From an uncultured Mycolicibacterium sp. (lineage in GTDB: Bacteria > Actinomycetota > Actinomycetes > Mycobacteriales > Mycobacteriaceae): a DNA stretch of 33,780 bases. The DNA lies in assembly GCA_945957405.1 (NCBI GenBank), contig CAMFLL010000039.1, positions 1-33,780 of the forward strand, written 5' to 3'. The notes beneath the pieces were generated by a model that searched no databases, had not been told where the DNA came from, and saw only the letters and a list, made by a program, of their open reading frames with translations. Made by a program: the position numbers and the translations under genes. Of this stretch, positions 24,019-31,994 are shown in pieces (the first letter of the stretch is position 1; every line of letters starts with the position of its first letter).

Positions 24019-25335
24019 GTGATTCTGGCAGCAGCTTTGATGCATGGCCTCGGAGCAGAGTTCGGTGCGTGGCGCGTCCGCGACGGCGCCGCCGACGACT
24101 ACGTGCGCTCGCCGTTCTACAAGGAGATCGCGCAACTCGGCGAGCGCGGCAAGCTCCACGCGCTGTTCCTTGCCGAACAGATGACCAACCGAGAGATGGG
24201 TACCGAGCGCCCGTGTGGCGCGCTCGACACGGCGACCGTGCTCTCCCACATGTCGGCGGTCACCGAGCACATCGGTCTGGTCGGCACAGGATCGACCACC
24301 TACAACCAGCCGTACGAGATCGCCCGCCGGTTCGCCACGCTCGATCACCTCAGCGGTGGTCGCTGCGGCTGGAACGCGGTGACCACGGCCAATCCGGCCA
24401 CTGCCGAAATGTTCGGCGGCGGCGGGTACGACACGCACCCCGACTCCGCGGAACGCTACGGTCGCGCCGACGAGTTCATCGACGTCGTGCTGCAGCTCTG
24501 GGACAGCTGGGACCCGAACGCCCTGGTCGGCGACAAAGTCAACGGCGTCTTCGCTCGACCGGATCTGGTGCACGACATCAACCATGTCGGCGAACACTTC
24601 TCGGTACGCGGTCCCCTGCCGTTCCCGCGAACCCCTCAGGACCGTCCCGTGTTGTTTCACGCCGGGTCGTCTGATGCCGGACGCGATCAGGCCGCGCGGG
24701 TCGCAGACGTGATCTTCACCGCCCAGCACACCTTGACCGGTGCCCGCGAATTCCGTGACGACATCCGCAGGCGCGCAGCGGAATACGGTCGTGATCCCGA
24801 CCTGGTGAAGATCTTGCCCGGGCTCGCGGTGGTACTCGGCGGCACCTCGGATGAGGCGCAGCACAAGAAGCGTCTGCTCGACGATGCCGTGCCGTTACCC
24901 GAGAAGCTGCGCCGGATGTCCAAGCGCACGGGATTGTCGGTCGCCGAGCTGGACCAGCATCTGGATCTCCCGTTCCCGGTCCATCTGCTGGTCCCCGATG
25001 ACCAGTTCGCCGGCGGTATCGGCTGGCGTCGCAGTGTGGTCGATCTCGCGGTCCAGGAGAACCTGACGGTGCGGCAACTGCTCAGCCGGGCCTCGAGCGT
25101 CCATCATCACGTCGTCGGCACCGCAGGCGAGGTCGCCGACGCCATGGCCGAGCGACTGGACGCGGACGTGTGCGACGGGTTCGTCCTCATGATCGACGTC
25201 CTACCAGACGGTTTGCGTGACGTGGTCGGGCTCCTGGTGCCCGAACTCCAGCGCCGCGGCATGTTCCACGACGACTACGACTATCCGACACTGCGGGCCG
25301 GCCTCGGCCTGGCCGCCGCGGTGAGTGCCGTCTAG
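24019..25335 (+). CDS. NtaA/SnaA/DszA-family flavin monooxygenase
   Basis: A 438-residue luciferase-like monooxygenase using reduced FMN from a partner reductase. The sequence shows the family core: FYKEIAQLGERGKLHALFLAEQM, the GLVGTGSTTYNQPYEIARRFATLDHLSGGRCGWNAVT segment (flavin site), YGRADEFIDVVLQLWDSW and PVLFHAGSSDAGRDQAARVADVIFT. This is the pattern of NtaA/SnaA/DszA enzymes, which oxidatively cleave C-N or C-S bonds or desulfurise sulfones; the exact substrate is unknown. An AAGGGAG Shine-Dalgarno supports the GTG at 24019. It is followed after nine bases by a LysR gene and an ABC importer, suggesting an import-and-oxidise unit. No flavin reductase gene lies in the window. Confidence 0.9.
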   Translation: MILAAALMHGLGAEFGAWRVRDGAADDYVRSPFYKEIAQLGERGKLHALFLAEQMTNREMGTERPCGALDTATVLSHMSAVTEHIGLVGTGSTTYNQPYEIARRFATLDHLSGGRCGWNAVTTANPATAEMFGGGGYDTHPDSAERYGRADEFIDVVLQLWDSWDPNALVGDKVNGVFARPDLVHDINHVGEHFSVRGPLPFPRTPQDRPVLFHAGSSDAGRDQAARVADVIFTAQHTLTGAREFRDDIRRRAAEYGRDPDLVKILPGLAVVLGGTSDEAQHKKRLLDDAVPLPEKLRRMSKRTGLSVAELDQHLDLPFPVHLLVPDDQFAGGIGWRRSVVDLAVQENLTVRQLLSRASSVHHHVVGTAGEVADAMAERLDADVCDGFVLMIDVLPDGLRDVVGLLVPELQRRGMFHDDYDYPTLRAGLGLAAAVSAV

Positions 25336-25344
25336 CGTAGGGAG

Positions 25345-26268
25345 ATGCTTGATCTGCGCAGGCTGAGTATCTTCGTGGCCGTCGCCGAGGAGGGCTCGTT
25401 CACCGCGGCGGCGCAACGCCTCTATCTGACGCAGTCCGCTGTCTCGCAGCAGATTTCAATTCTGGAGCGGGAGACCGGTACGCCGTTGTTCCGCCGGCTC
25501 ACGCGCGGTGTCGAAGTCACCGCCGCGGGCAGCATCCTCGCCGACCGGGCCAGGACGCTGTTGGGCGAGGCACTTGCCATCGAGCACGAGATGTCCCGGC
25601 TGGCCAGCGATGGACAGGAGTTACGGCTGGGTGCGTTCGTCAGCGCCGGCATCGACATGCTGCCCCAGACGTTCCGGGTGTTCGCCGAACGCTGTCCCGA
25701 TGTGAGGCTGATCCTGAAGGCCACGTCGGGTGAACCCATCGCCATGCTTCGTGATGCCGAGATCGATGTACTGCTGATGTGGGACTACGACTTCGCCCCA
25801 CTGCCCGATGACCCGAAGTACGTGCGGATGCACATCGCGGTCGACCCGATGATGGTGGTGCTCCCGGTCGATCACCCGATGGCCGGGCGAGGAAGCATTG
25901 CGGTGACCGAACTCGCCGACGAAAAATGGATCACCCGGGCCCACCGGCCACTCTACGGAACTGAGCCCTATCAGAAGATGTTCCAGGCCGCGGGCATCCT
26001 GCCTGAGGTTCAGCTCTCCGCGGTCGACTACCAGTCCCTGCAGGGTATGGTGGCCGCCGGCATGGGCGTGTCCCTGGCCCCGCGGATGTCGCTCGTACCC
26101 CACCGCCACGACGTGGTCGTCCGTCCCACTGTCGCACCCGTGTTCGCACGCCGTGTCAGCGCGTGGGCGATACCTGAGATCGCCGCGTGGCCAACGGTCA
26201 CCGAGCTGATCGGCGTACTGCGCCACGTCGCAGCTGAGATGACTGCCGACGACTCGCCGTCAAGTTGA
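25345..26268 (+). CDS. LysR-family transcriptional regulator
   Basis: A 307-residue LysR-type regulator: an N-terminal HTH (FVAVAEEGSFTAAAQRLYLTQSAVSQQISILERETGTPLFRR, about residues 10-52), a linker helix and a periplasmic-binding-like effector domain (ELRLGAFVSAGIDMLPQTF, then VVLPVDHPMAGRG and MVAAGMGVSLAPR). It is sandwiched between the flavin monooxygenase and the ABC importer on the same strand, so it most likely controls them in response to the imported compound or its sulfur/nitrogen product (inference). The ATG at 25345 is immediately preceded by GGGAG, closer than normal. Confidence 0.92.
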   Translation: MLDLRRLSIFVAVAEEGSFTAAAQRLYLTQSAVSQQISILERETGTPLFRRLTRGVEVTAAGSILADRARTLLGEALAIEHEMSRLASDGQELRLGAFVSAGIDMLPQTFRVFAERCPDVRLILKATSGEPIAMLRDAEIDVLLMWDYDFAPLPDDPKYVRMHIAVDPMMVVLPVDHPMAGRGSIAVTELADEKWITRAHRPLYGTEPYQKMFQAAGILPEVQLSAVDYQSLQGMVAAGMGVSLAPRMSLVPHRHDVVVRPTVAPVFARRVSAWAIPEIAAWPTVTELIGVLRHVAAEMTADDSPSS

Positions 26269-26301
26269 GCAGAATGATGGCGCCGCGCGCCGCGGTACGC
26301 G

Positions 26302-27177
26302 ATGATGCCGCGCATGCGTACGCTCTCGCTTCTGCTGCTCGTGCCGGTGGCGGCAATCCTGGCGGCCTGCGCGCCGACCAATGAAACGGCATCGACAACG
26401 TCCTCTGCGGCACTCGGTTCGACGTCCGCGACGGGATCCTGCACCAAGGACAGTCTGACCACGCTGACGAAGGGCGTTCTGACGTTCGGCACCGACCAAC
26501 CGGCCTACCCGCCATGGTTCGTCGACGATGATCCGGCCAACGGCAAGGGTTTCGAATCCGCGGTGGCGTACGCCGTTGCGCAGAAACTCGGCTATGCCAA
26601 GGAGGACGTGAAATGGGTGCGGGTGCCGTTCAACGCGGCCATCGCGCCGGGACCGAAGACGTTCGACGCCAACCTGAACGAGTTCTCCATCACCGATGAG
26701 CGCAAACAGGCCGTCGACTTCTCCTCGCCGTACTACGACGTCACCCAGGCGGTCGTCGCCGACAAGGCGTCGCCGGCCGCCCAGGTGAAGAACCTCGACG
26801 GCCTCAAGGGCCTGAAGCTGGGAGCGCAGGTCGGCACCACCAGTTACACCGCCGCGAAGGCCATCGATCCGAACGTGGCGGTGTTCAACAACAACGACGA
26901 TGCCAAGGCCGCGCTCGCCAACGGCCAGATCCAGGGCCTGGTCCTGGATCTGCCCACCGCATTCCAGGTGCAGAGTGAACTGACCGACGGCGTCATCGTC
27001 GGCCAGCTGCCCGCGGGCGACGAGCAGGTCGAGCAGTTCGGCATTGTGCTGGACAAGGGCAGCCCGCTCACCGCGTGCGTCTCGCAGGCCGTCGATCAGC
27101 TCAATGAGGACGGCGAACTGACCACCCTGCAGAAGCAGTGGCTCGCCGAGGCCGGCAACGCACCGCTGCTTTCGTGA
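26302..27177 (+). CDS. Polar amino-acid-type ABC transporter substrate-binding lipoprotein
   Basis: A 291-residue extracytoplasmic binding protein (SBP_bac_3 family). It has a signal peptide with lipobox ILAAC (Cys about 23), a Ser/Thr-rich tether, then the two-lobe domain: GVLTFGTDQPAYPPWF, FESAVAYAVAQKLGY, FNEFSITDERKQAVDFSSPYYDV-type segment, and LKLGAQVGTTSYTAAK. It delivers an amino-acid-like ligand to the permease next to it. ATG codons at 26302, 26305 and 26314 are all possible starts; the last gives the most typical signal peptide. Its stop overlaps the permease GTG (GTGA, 27174-27177). Confidence 0.92.
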   Translation: MMPRMRTLSLLLLVPVAAILAACAPTNETASTTSSAALGSTSATGSCTKDSLTTLTKGVLTFGTDQPAYPPWFVDDDPANGKGFESAVAYAVAQKLGYAKEDVKWVRVPFNAAIAPGPKTFDANLNEFSITDERKQAVDFSSPYYDVTQAVVADKASPAAQVKNLDGLKGLKLGAQVGTTSYTAAKAIDPNVAVFNNNDDAKAALANGQIQGLVLDLPTAFQVQSELTDGVIVGQLPAGDEQVEQFGIVLDKGSPLTACVSQAVDQLNEDGELTTLQKQWLAEAGNAPLLS

Positions 27178-28001
27178 CGGCTGGGCCGGTCGACCGGGTT
27201 GCCTACCGGCGGGCCCGGGCGCGTCGCTCGACGCTGGTCGCGCTGGTGTCGACGGTGGTGTTCGCGGCGGTGCTGCTGTTCGCGGTGACATCCTCGCCCG
27301 GATGGCCGCGGGTTCGCGATTCGTTCTTCAACCTGCGCATCGGCTGGCAGAGCCTGCCGGCGCTGCTGGACGGGCTGTGGCTGAACATCCGCGTCCTGGT
27401 GGTGTGCGAGATCCTGATCCTGGTGATCGGTCTCATGCTCGCGGCCGTGCGCACGCTGCGGGGCCCGGTCTGGTTTCCGTTGCGCGCCTTGGCCATCGGA
27501 TACGTCGACCTGTTCCGCGGCCTGCCGCTGCTGATCTGCCTTTACCTCGTCGGGTTCGGCCTGCCCGGTCTGCGGCTGTCGGGTATCCCGGCCAACCCCG
27601 TGCTGCTCGGCGGCCTGGCGCTGGTGTTGGTGTACTCGGCCTATGTCGCCGAGGTGTTCCGGGCGGGTATCGAGTCGGTACACCCGTCACAGCTGGCCGC
27701 CGCAAAATCACTCGGGCTCAACTACCGGCACACCATGCGGCTGGTGGTGTTGCCGCAGGCCACCCGCCGGGTCACGCCCGCGCTGCTCAACGATTTCGTC
27801 GCACTGCAGAAGGACTGCGGCCTCATCTCGGTGCTCGGTGCCGTCGATGCCGTCCGCGCGGCGCAGATCCAGTCGGCGACCACCTACAACTTCACGCCGT
27901 ACGTGGTGGCGGGACTGCTCTTCGTCGCGTTGGCCGTGCCGTCGGCGCGGCTGGCGGACTGGGCGTCCAGACGGATCGCCACCCGGCAGGGCGCGCTGTG
28001 A
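27174..28001 (+). CDS. Amino-acid-type ABC transporter permease
   Basis: A 275-residue HisM/GlnP-type permease. After a basic N-terminus there is a first membrane segment (LVALVSTVVFAAVLLFAV), then the HEAAM-type core: LLDGLWLNIRVLVVCEILILVIGLMLAAVR, the EAA loop with VFRAGIESVHPSQLAAAKSLGL, and the C-terminal LLFVALAVPSARLADWAS. A single permease gene implies a homodimer in the membrane. GTG 27174 overlaps the binding-protein stop, and its own stop overlaps the ATPase start (GTGA, 27998-28001), giving tight stoichiometric coupling of the three importer genes. Confidence 0.92.
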   Translation: MTAGPVDRVAYRRARARRSTLVALVSTVVFAAVLLFAVTSSPGWPRVRDSFFNLRIGWQSLPALLDGLWLNIRVLVVCEILILVIGLMLAAVRTLRGPVWFPLRALAIGYVDLFRGLPLLICLYLVGFGLPGLRLSGIPANPVLLGGLALVLVYSAYVAEVFRAGIESVHPSQLAAAKSLGLNYRHTMRLVVLPQATRRVTPALLNDFVALQKDCGLISVLGAVDAVRAAQIQSATTYNFTPYVVAGLLFVALAVPSARLADWASRRIATRQGAL

Positions 28002-28735
28002 CCGCACCCATGTTGTCCATCCGGGGACTCGTCAAGGCCTATCACGACCGCACCGTTCTCGACGGTGTCGACCTCGACGTGCGCGAGCACGAGGTGGTGG
28101 TGCTGATCGGGGCATCGGGGTCGGGGAAGTCGACATTGCTGCGGTGTGTCGATCTGCTCGAGGAGATCGACGACGGCCAGATCCTGCTCGACGGTCGCGA
28201 TATCAGCGACCCCCGCATCGATGCCGACGCCGCCCGCCAGGCGATGGGCATGGTGTTTCAGTCCTACAACCTGTTCCCGCACATGACCGCATTGGCCAAC
28301 GTGGCGCTCGCACCGAGGGTGGTGCACAAGGCGACGCGGCGCGCCGCGCAGGATCGCGGCCGTGAGCTGCTGACCAGGGTCGGCCTGTCCGACAAGGCAG
28401 ATGCCTACCCGGACAAGCTGTCCGGCGGTCAGCAACAACGCGTGGCGATCGCCCGTGCGCTCGCCTATGAGCCGCGCCTACTCCTGCTCGACGAGATCAC
28501 CAGCGCCCTGGACCCCGAGTTGGTCGGTGAGGTACTGACGCTGGTGGGTGAGTTGGCCTCAGCAGGTAGCACCATCGTGATGGCGACCCACGAGATCGCG
28601 TTCGCCCGCGAAGTTGCCGACACCGTGTGTTTCCTGGACGGCGGCCGGATTGTCGAAACCGGTTCTGCCGAGCAGGTTCTCACCGACCCGAGTCATGACC
28701 GGACCCGTCAGTTCCTGCGCCGGTTCACCGGCTGA
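27998..28735 (+). CDS. Amino-acid-type ABC transporter ATPase
   Basis: A 245-residue GlnQ/HisP-type ATPase: Walker A GASGSGKST (about 38-46), Q-loop FQSYNLFPHMTALANV, signature LSGGQQQRVAIARALAY, Walker B LLLLDEITSALDP, and the H-loop His in MATHEIAFAREV. It energises the importer made by the two preceding genes. The start is the GTG that overlaps the permease stop. The last 177 bases are also read on the opposite strand as the C-terminus of the EamA exporter, an unusually long convergent overlap. Confidence 0.93.
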   Translation: MTAPMLSIRGLVKAYHDRTVLDGVDLDVREHEVVVLIGASGSGKSTLLRCVDLLEEIDDGQILLDGRDISDPRIDADAARQAMGMVFQSYNLFPHMTALANVALAPRVVHKATRRAAQDRGRELLTRVGLSDKADAYPDKLSGGQQQRVAIARALAYEPRLLLLDEITSALDPELVGEVLTLVGELASAGSTIVMATHEIAFAREVADTVCFLDGGRIVETGSAEQVLTDPSHDRTRQFLRRFTG

Positions 28736-29617
28736 GCCTGCCGCGGGCCGGGTCGGCACCGACGCCAGGACGGCAGCGATGTTGGCGGCCACGATCACCG
28801 CGATACCAACCCAGTCCAGCACGCCGAGCAGCTGACCGAGCACCGCGGCGCCGATCGCAGCGGCGAACACGGGGTTGACGCTCATGAAGACCCCGAAGAA
28901 GTGTGCAGGCACCCGGCGCAGCGCACTGATGTCGGCGATGAACGGCACGGCCGATGACAGCAGACCCGCCACCGCGCCCAGAGCCAACGCCGTCACGGTC
29001 ACCGGATGCATCGCCAGGATGATGATCCCGACGGGGACATACGCCAGTGCCGACAGCAGACCGGCGGCGGCCGATCCCTGCAACCCGTCGAAATGCGTGC
29101 CGAGCGATCGGTTCAGCAGGATGTAGCTCCCCCAGCACGCCGCCGAGACCAGTCCGATGGCGATGCCGAGATAGTCGGCGCTCGCCTGCGGACGGGACAG
29201 GATCAGCACACCGGCTGCGGCAAACAGCATGGCAACCAGCATGATTCGGCGTCGGGCTCCGGCGGGTGTCGCCCGCAGGCCGCTGACCAGCGCAACCGTC
29301 AGCGGCCCGAGAAACTCCAGCGTCACCGCCAGACCGAGGCCGACACGGTCGATCGCCGTGTAGACCGTGAGGTTCATGACGGCGTACACCGCCGCCAGGG
29401 CACCGACCCGGATCCACTGCGCGCGGGTGAACGACCGCAGCCGGGGCCGTCCCGCGCTCATCAGGATCACTCCGGCCACCCACTGCCGGATCGCCACCAC
29501 ACCGACCGGTCCGAGCACGGGGAATGCCAGGGCGCCCACAGCCGCGCCCGTCTGATTCGACAGTGCGCTGCCCAGCATCAACGCCATCCCGGTCGCCCGG
29601 CTTCGATCGATGTCCAT
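28559..29617 (-). CDS. EamA/DMT-family transporter with antisense C-terminal tail
   Basis: A 352-residue RhtA-like exporter of the drug/metabolite superfamily. About ten hydrophobic segments occupy residues 10-290, with LGPVGVVAIRQWVAG, AVYAVMNLTVYTAIDRVGLGLAVTLEFLGPLTVAL and a second repeat from YLGIAIGLVSAACWGSYILLNRSLG to NPVFAAAIGAAVLGQLLGVLDWVGIAVIVAANI. The remaining 60 or so residues are hydrophilic and lie wholly opposite the ABC ATPase gene; there is no earlier in-frame stop. RhtA-type proteins export amino acids such as threonine or homoserine; the substrate is unknown. Divergent from a LysR gene that probably regulates it. Confidence 0.88.
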   Translation of the reverse strand: MDIDRSRATGMALMLGSALSNQTGAAVGALAFPVLGPVGVVAIRQWVAGVILMSAGRPRLRSFTRAQWIRVGALAAVYAVMNLTVYTAIDRVGLGLAVTLEFLGPLTVALVSGLRATPAGARRRIMLVAMLFAAAGVLILSRPQASADYLGIAIGLVSAACWGSYILLNRSLGTHFDGLQGSAAAGLLSALAYVPVGIIILAMHPVTVTALALGAVAGLLSSAVPFIADISALRRVPAHFFGVFMSVNPVFAAAIGAAVLGQLLGVLDWVGIAVIVAANIAAVLASVPTRPAAGSAGEPAQELTGPVMTRVGENLLGRTGFDNPAAVQETHGVGNFAGERDLVGRHHDGATC

Positions 29618-29672
29618 GCCACCAGGATGAGCACGTCACAGCCATTCTCAAAATGCATTCTTTGATCCATTG

Positions 29673-29687
29673 ATACGCTGAGCGTAT
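29673..29687. promoter_or_regulatory. LysR-type palindrome overlapping the regulator's start codon
   Basis: ATACGC and GCGTAT are perfect arms around TGA; read from the inner T it is an exact T-N11-A LysR box. It overlaps the ATG of the LysR gene (29686) and lies about 60 bases from the divergent exporter start, which fits autorepression. Confidence 0.55.
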
Positions 29688-30567
29688 GGATGTCGAGCTG
29701 CGGAATCTCCGCTGCCTGGTCGCTGTCATAGACCACGGCGGATTTACTGGCGCAGCAACAGAATTGAATGTTTCCCAACCGGCGGTGTCCCGTGGTGTCG
29801 CGGCGCTCGAACGTGCCCTTGGCGTGCGTTTGCTGCGGCGAACCAGCCGCGAAGTCGCACCGACTGCGGCCGGTGAACGCGTTCTGATCAGGGCGCGGCG
29901 GCTGCTGGTCGACGTCGACGACCTGATGCGCGATGCCCGCGCCGGCGCGAGCACCCTCCGACTCGGTCATGCGTGGGCGGCGATGGGCGCGCATACCGTC
30001 GAGTTCCAGCACCGGTGGGCCGCCGCCCGACCCGATCTCGACCTGCACCTCGTTCGGACCAACACCCCGACCGGTGGACTGGCCGAGCGCGCGTGCGATA
30101 TCGCCGTCATCCGGACGTCCAGCGACACCGCAGTCCTGGCCGACCCACGCTTCGCCGGCGTCATCGTGGGTGTCGAGGCGCGGTACGGCGCGGTGGCCAC
30201 CGACGACCCGCTGGCCCGCAGGCGGCAACTCCGGCTGGCCGATTTCACCGACCGCGTCGTGGCGATCGATCCGCGCACCGGAACCACGACACTGGATCTC
30301 TGGACGCCGGGCAGCGCACCCGGAGTCGAGGAGACCCATGAGATGGACGACTGGCTGGATGTGATCGCCGCCGGCCGGTGCGTTGGAGTCACCGCCGAGA
30401 GCACCACGACGCAGTACCGACGCCAGGGTGTCGTGTTCCGCAAGCTACGCGATGCGCCACCTGTGCCGGTTCGGCTGCTGTGGTGGCGCGACGATGCGCA
30501 CCCGGCGACCCCCGATGTGGTGGGCCTACTCACCGAGCTCTACGGTTCGTCGGCCAGATCGCGCTGA
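29686..30567 (+). CDS. LysR-family transcriptional regulator
   Basis: A 293-residue LysR regulator. The N-terminal HTH covers VAVIDHGGFTGAATELNVSQPAVSRGVAALERALGVRLLRR (about residues 12-53), followed by the linker helix and effector domain (STLRLGHAWAAMGAHTV, DIAVIRTSSDTAVLAD, YGAVATDDPLARRRQL, DWLDVIAAGRCVGVTAESTT). It is divergent from the EamA exporter across 68 bases, the classic arrangement for a LysR regulator and its target. A T-N11-A palindrome covers its own start codon. Confidence 0.92.
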   Translation: MDVELRNLRCLVAVIDHGGFTGAATELNVSQPAVSRGVAALERALGVRLLRRTSREVAPTAAGERVLIRARRLLVDVDDLMRDARAGASTLRLGHAWAAMGAHTVEFQHRWAAARPDLDLHLVRTNTPTGGLAERACDIAVIRTSSDTAVLADPRFAGVIVGVEARYGAVATDDPLARRRQLRLADFTDRVVAIDPRTGTTTLDLWTPGSAPGVEETHEMDDWLDVIAAGRCVGVTAESTTTQYRRQGVVFRKLRDAPPVPVRLLWWRDDAHPATPDVVGLLTELYGSSARSR

Positions 30568-30583
30568 GCGGCGCCGCACTCAG
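30564..30583. terminator. Possible bidirectional terminator between convergent LysR genes
   Basis: CTGAG at 30564-30568 and CTCAG at 30579-30583 flank a GC-rich centre that includes the palindrome GCGGCGCCGC. The structure spans the 12-base gap between two convergent LysR genes and includes the stop of both. The stem is short. Confidence 0.25.
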
Positions 30584-31515
30584 AGGGAGATTCCGGCTCC
30601 GCGTTCGGAGGCGATTTCCGACACGGCCTCACGGATGAGCGCGGTGACCGCCTCGACGAGGTTGTCGGACTGCGTGCCACGCGAATAGCTGCGCAGCACA
30701 ATCCGGCGCGTGCCGAGTCCGGGCACGTCGAGGGTCTCCACACCGTCCTGTGGCATGTTGTGCAGCGCCAGCATCGGGATCACCGCCATGCCCTCGCCGG
30801 CCGCCACCAACGCCAACGCCGTCTGCGTCGAATAGAAGCGGTGCACGGTCGGCTGGTTGGCCGCGCTGGCTCGTCGCAGCCGTGCCACCGCACGGGCGCT
30901 CGCCCCCGTCGGGGTGTCGACACCGAGCCAGGGCAACGTGAGCCGCCCGAGGTCGGTGACATCGGTGGCCAACGTCCCGGCGGGCACCACCAGCTTCCAC
31001 GGCTCGTCCAGCAGTGGCACCTCGATCATGCCGGTGGGCAGCCGCTTCGGTGAGTCTTCTGCGTCGGCTTCGAAGACCACCGCGTCCAGTTCGCCGATCT
31101 TCAGGGCACGCAGGAGCGGCTCCTGATCCGACTCGACGATCTCGAACTGCACACCGGGCAGGCGGTTCTTCCAGCCCGGCAGCGCGGGCGCGATGAACAC
31201 CGACAGGAAGCTCTGAAATCCACCGAGGCGCATCGCGCCCTGCACTTCTGCGTCACCACGTTCCAACCGCACCTGCGCCGCCGCCAGCGTCCGTTCGATG
31301 TCCTGGGCGGCCTCGGCGAGAGCCTGCCCCTCGGGGGTCAGTGCCGATCCGTGTGTGGTCCTCGTCACCAGGACGCGACCGGTTTCGTGCTCCAGACGGG
31401 CGATCTGCTGTGACACCGCCGACGGCGTCATCATCAAGAAATCGGCTGCTGCCAGCACACCTCCGGTGCGTGCGACCGCCAGTAGATAGCGGAGCCGGCG
31501 CGGGTCGATCTCCAT
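30580..31515 (-). CDS. LysR-family transcriptional regulator
   Basis: A 311-residue LysR regulator: HTH LLAVARTGGVLAAADFLMMTPSAVSQQIARLEHETGRVLVTR (about 11-52), linker helix, and effector domain beginning MRLGGFQSFLSVFIAPALPGW with FEIVESDQEPLLRALKIGELDAVVFEAD and VAAGEGMAVIPML. It is divergent from the CBU_0592-like gene. No Shine-Dalgarno precedes the ATG at 31515, and a TAGTAT (-10-like) hexamer ends six bases before it, so the mRNA may be leaderless. Its targets are unknown. Confidence 0.92.
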   Translation of the reverse strand: MEIDPRRLRYLLAVARTGGVLAAADFLMMTPSAVSQQIARLEHETGRVLVTRTTHGSALTPEGQALAEAAQDIERTLAAAQVRLERGDAEVQGAMRLGGFQSFLSVFIAPALPGWKNRLPGVQFEIVESDQEPLLRALKIGELDAVVFEADAEDSPKRLPTGMIEVPLLDEPWKLVVPAGTLATDVTDLGRLTLPWLGVDTPTGASARAVARLRRASAANQPTVHRFYSTQTALALVAAGEGMAVIPMLALHNMPQDGVETLDVPGLGTRRIVLRSYSRGTQSDNLVEAVTALIREAVSEIASERGAGISL

Positions 31516-31518
31516 TCA

Positions 31519-31580
31519 GTAATACTAAACAGGCACTGCAGATGTATTCAATTGTGTTTAACCCAGGCCGCGGTAATACT
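31519..31580. promoter_or_regulatory. AT-rich divergent promoter region with repeats
   Basis: GTAATACT occurs twice (31519-31526 and 31573-31580). TAAACA (31526-31531) and TGTTTA (31555-31560) form an inverted repeat with a 23-base spacer. The stretch is far more AT-rich than its surroundings. Read on the minus strand, TAGTAT at 31527-31522 is a likely -10 for the LysR gene. Confidence 0.4.
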
Positions 31581-31616
31581 CACGCTGTAAGTCGATGAGT
31601 TCTAAGGCGGTGCACA

Positions 31617-31907
31617 ATGATTGCGGCGGCTCTGGGTTGGTTGGGAACAGCAGGGACGTTCATGGCGTACGTCATGGTGAGCCGTGGCTGGCTCAGCGCC
31701 AACTCCAGGCGGTACGCGACGCTCAACATCGTCGGCGGCCTCCTGGGCGGCACCGCCAGTGTGATCTACGGCGCATGGCCCAGCGTGGCCTCGAACTTCA
31801 TCTGGGCCGCTGTCGGCATCGTGACCGTGACGGCTGCCGCACGCCGGCATCTCTACCGGCTGCGGATTCCCGCGATCACGAAGTCGACCATCCGGCGGGC
31901 GTCGTAG
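31617..31907 (+). CDS. CBU_0592-like small membrane protein
   Basis: A 96-residue protein with three hydrophobic segments: LGWLGTAGTFMAYVMVS, ATLNIVGGLLGGTASVIY and SNFIWAAVGIVTVTAA. The pattern LGWLGT...AY..VS.G......RYA.LN..GG.LGG, then PSVASNFIW, matches the CBU_0592-type domain of unknown function. The ATG at 31617 has AAGGCGG upstream. The basic tail of about 20 residues is not typical of the family and overlaps a GC3-rich reading on the opposite strand. Divergent from a LysR gene, which may control it. Confidence 0.75.
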   Translation: MIAAALGWLGTAGTFMAYVMVSRGWLSANSRRYATLNIVGGLLGGTASVIYGAWPSVASNFIWAAVGIVTVTAAARRHLYRLRIPAITKSTIRRAS

Positions 31908-31994
31908 CGCGAGTCGGCCTCGGCGCCGATGCAGAACTGACACCTCACTGAGATTGCACTGGCCGCCGGTGGATTCGGTGGGCATGCTGTGGTC

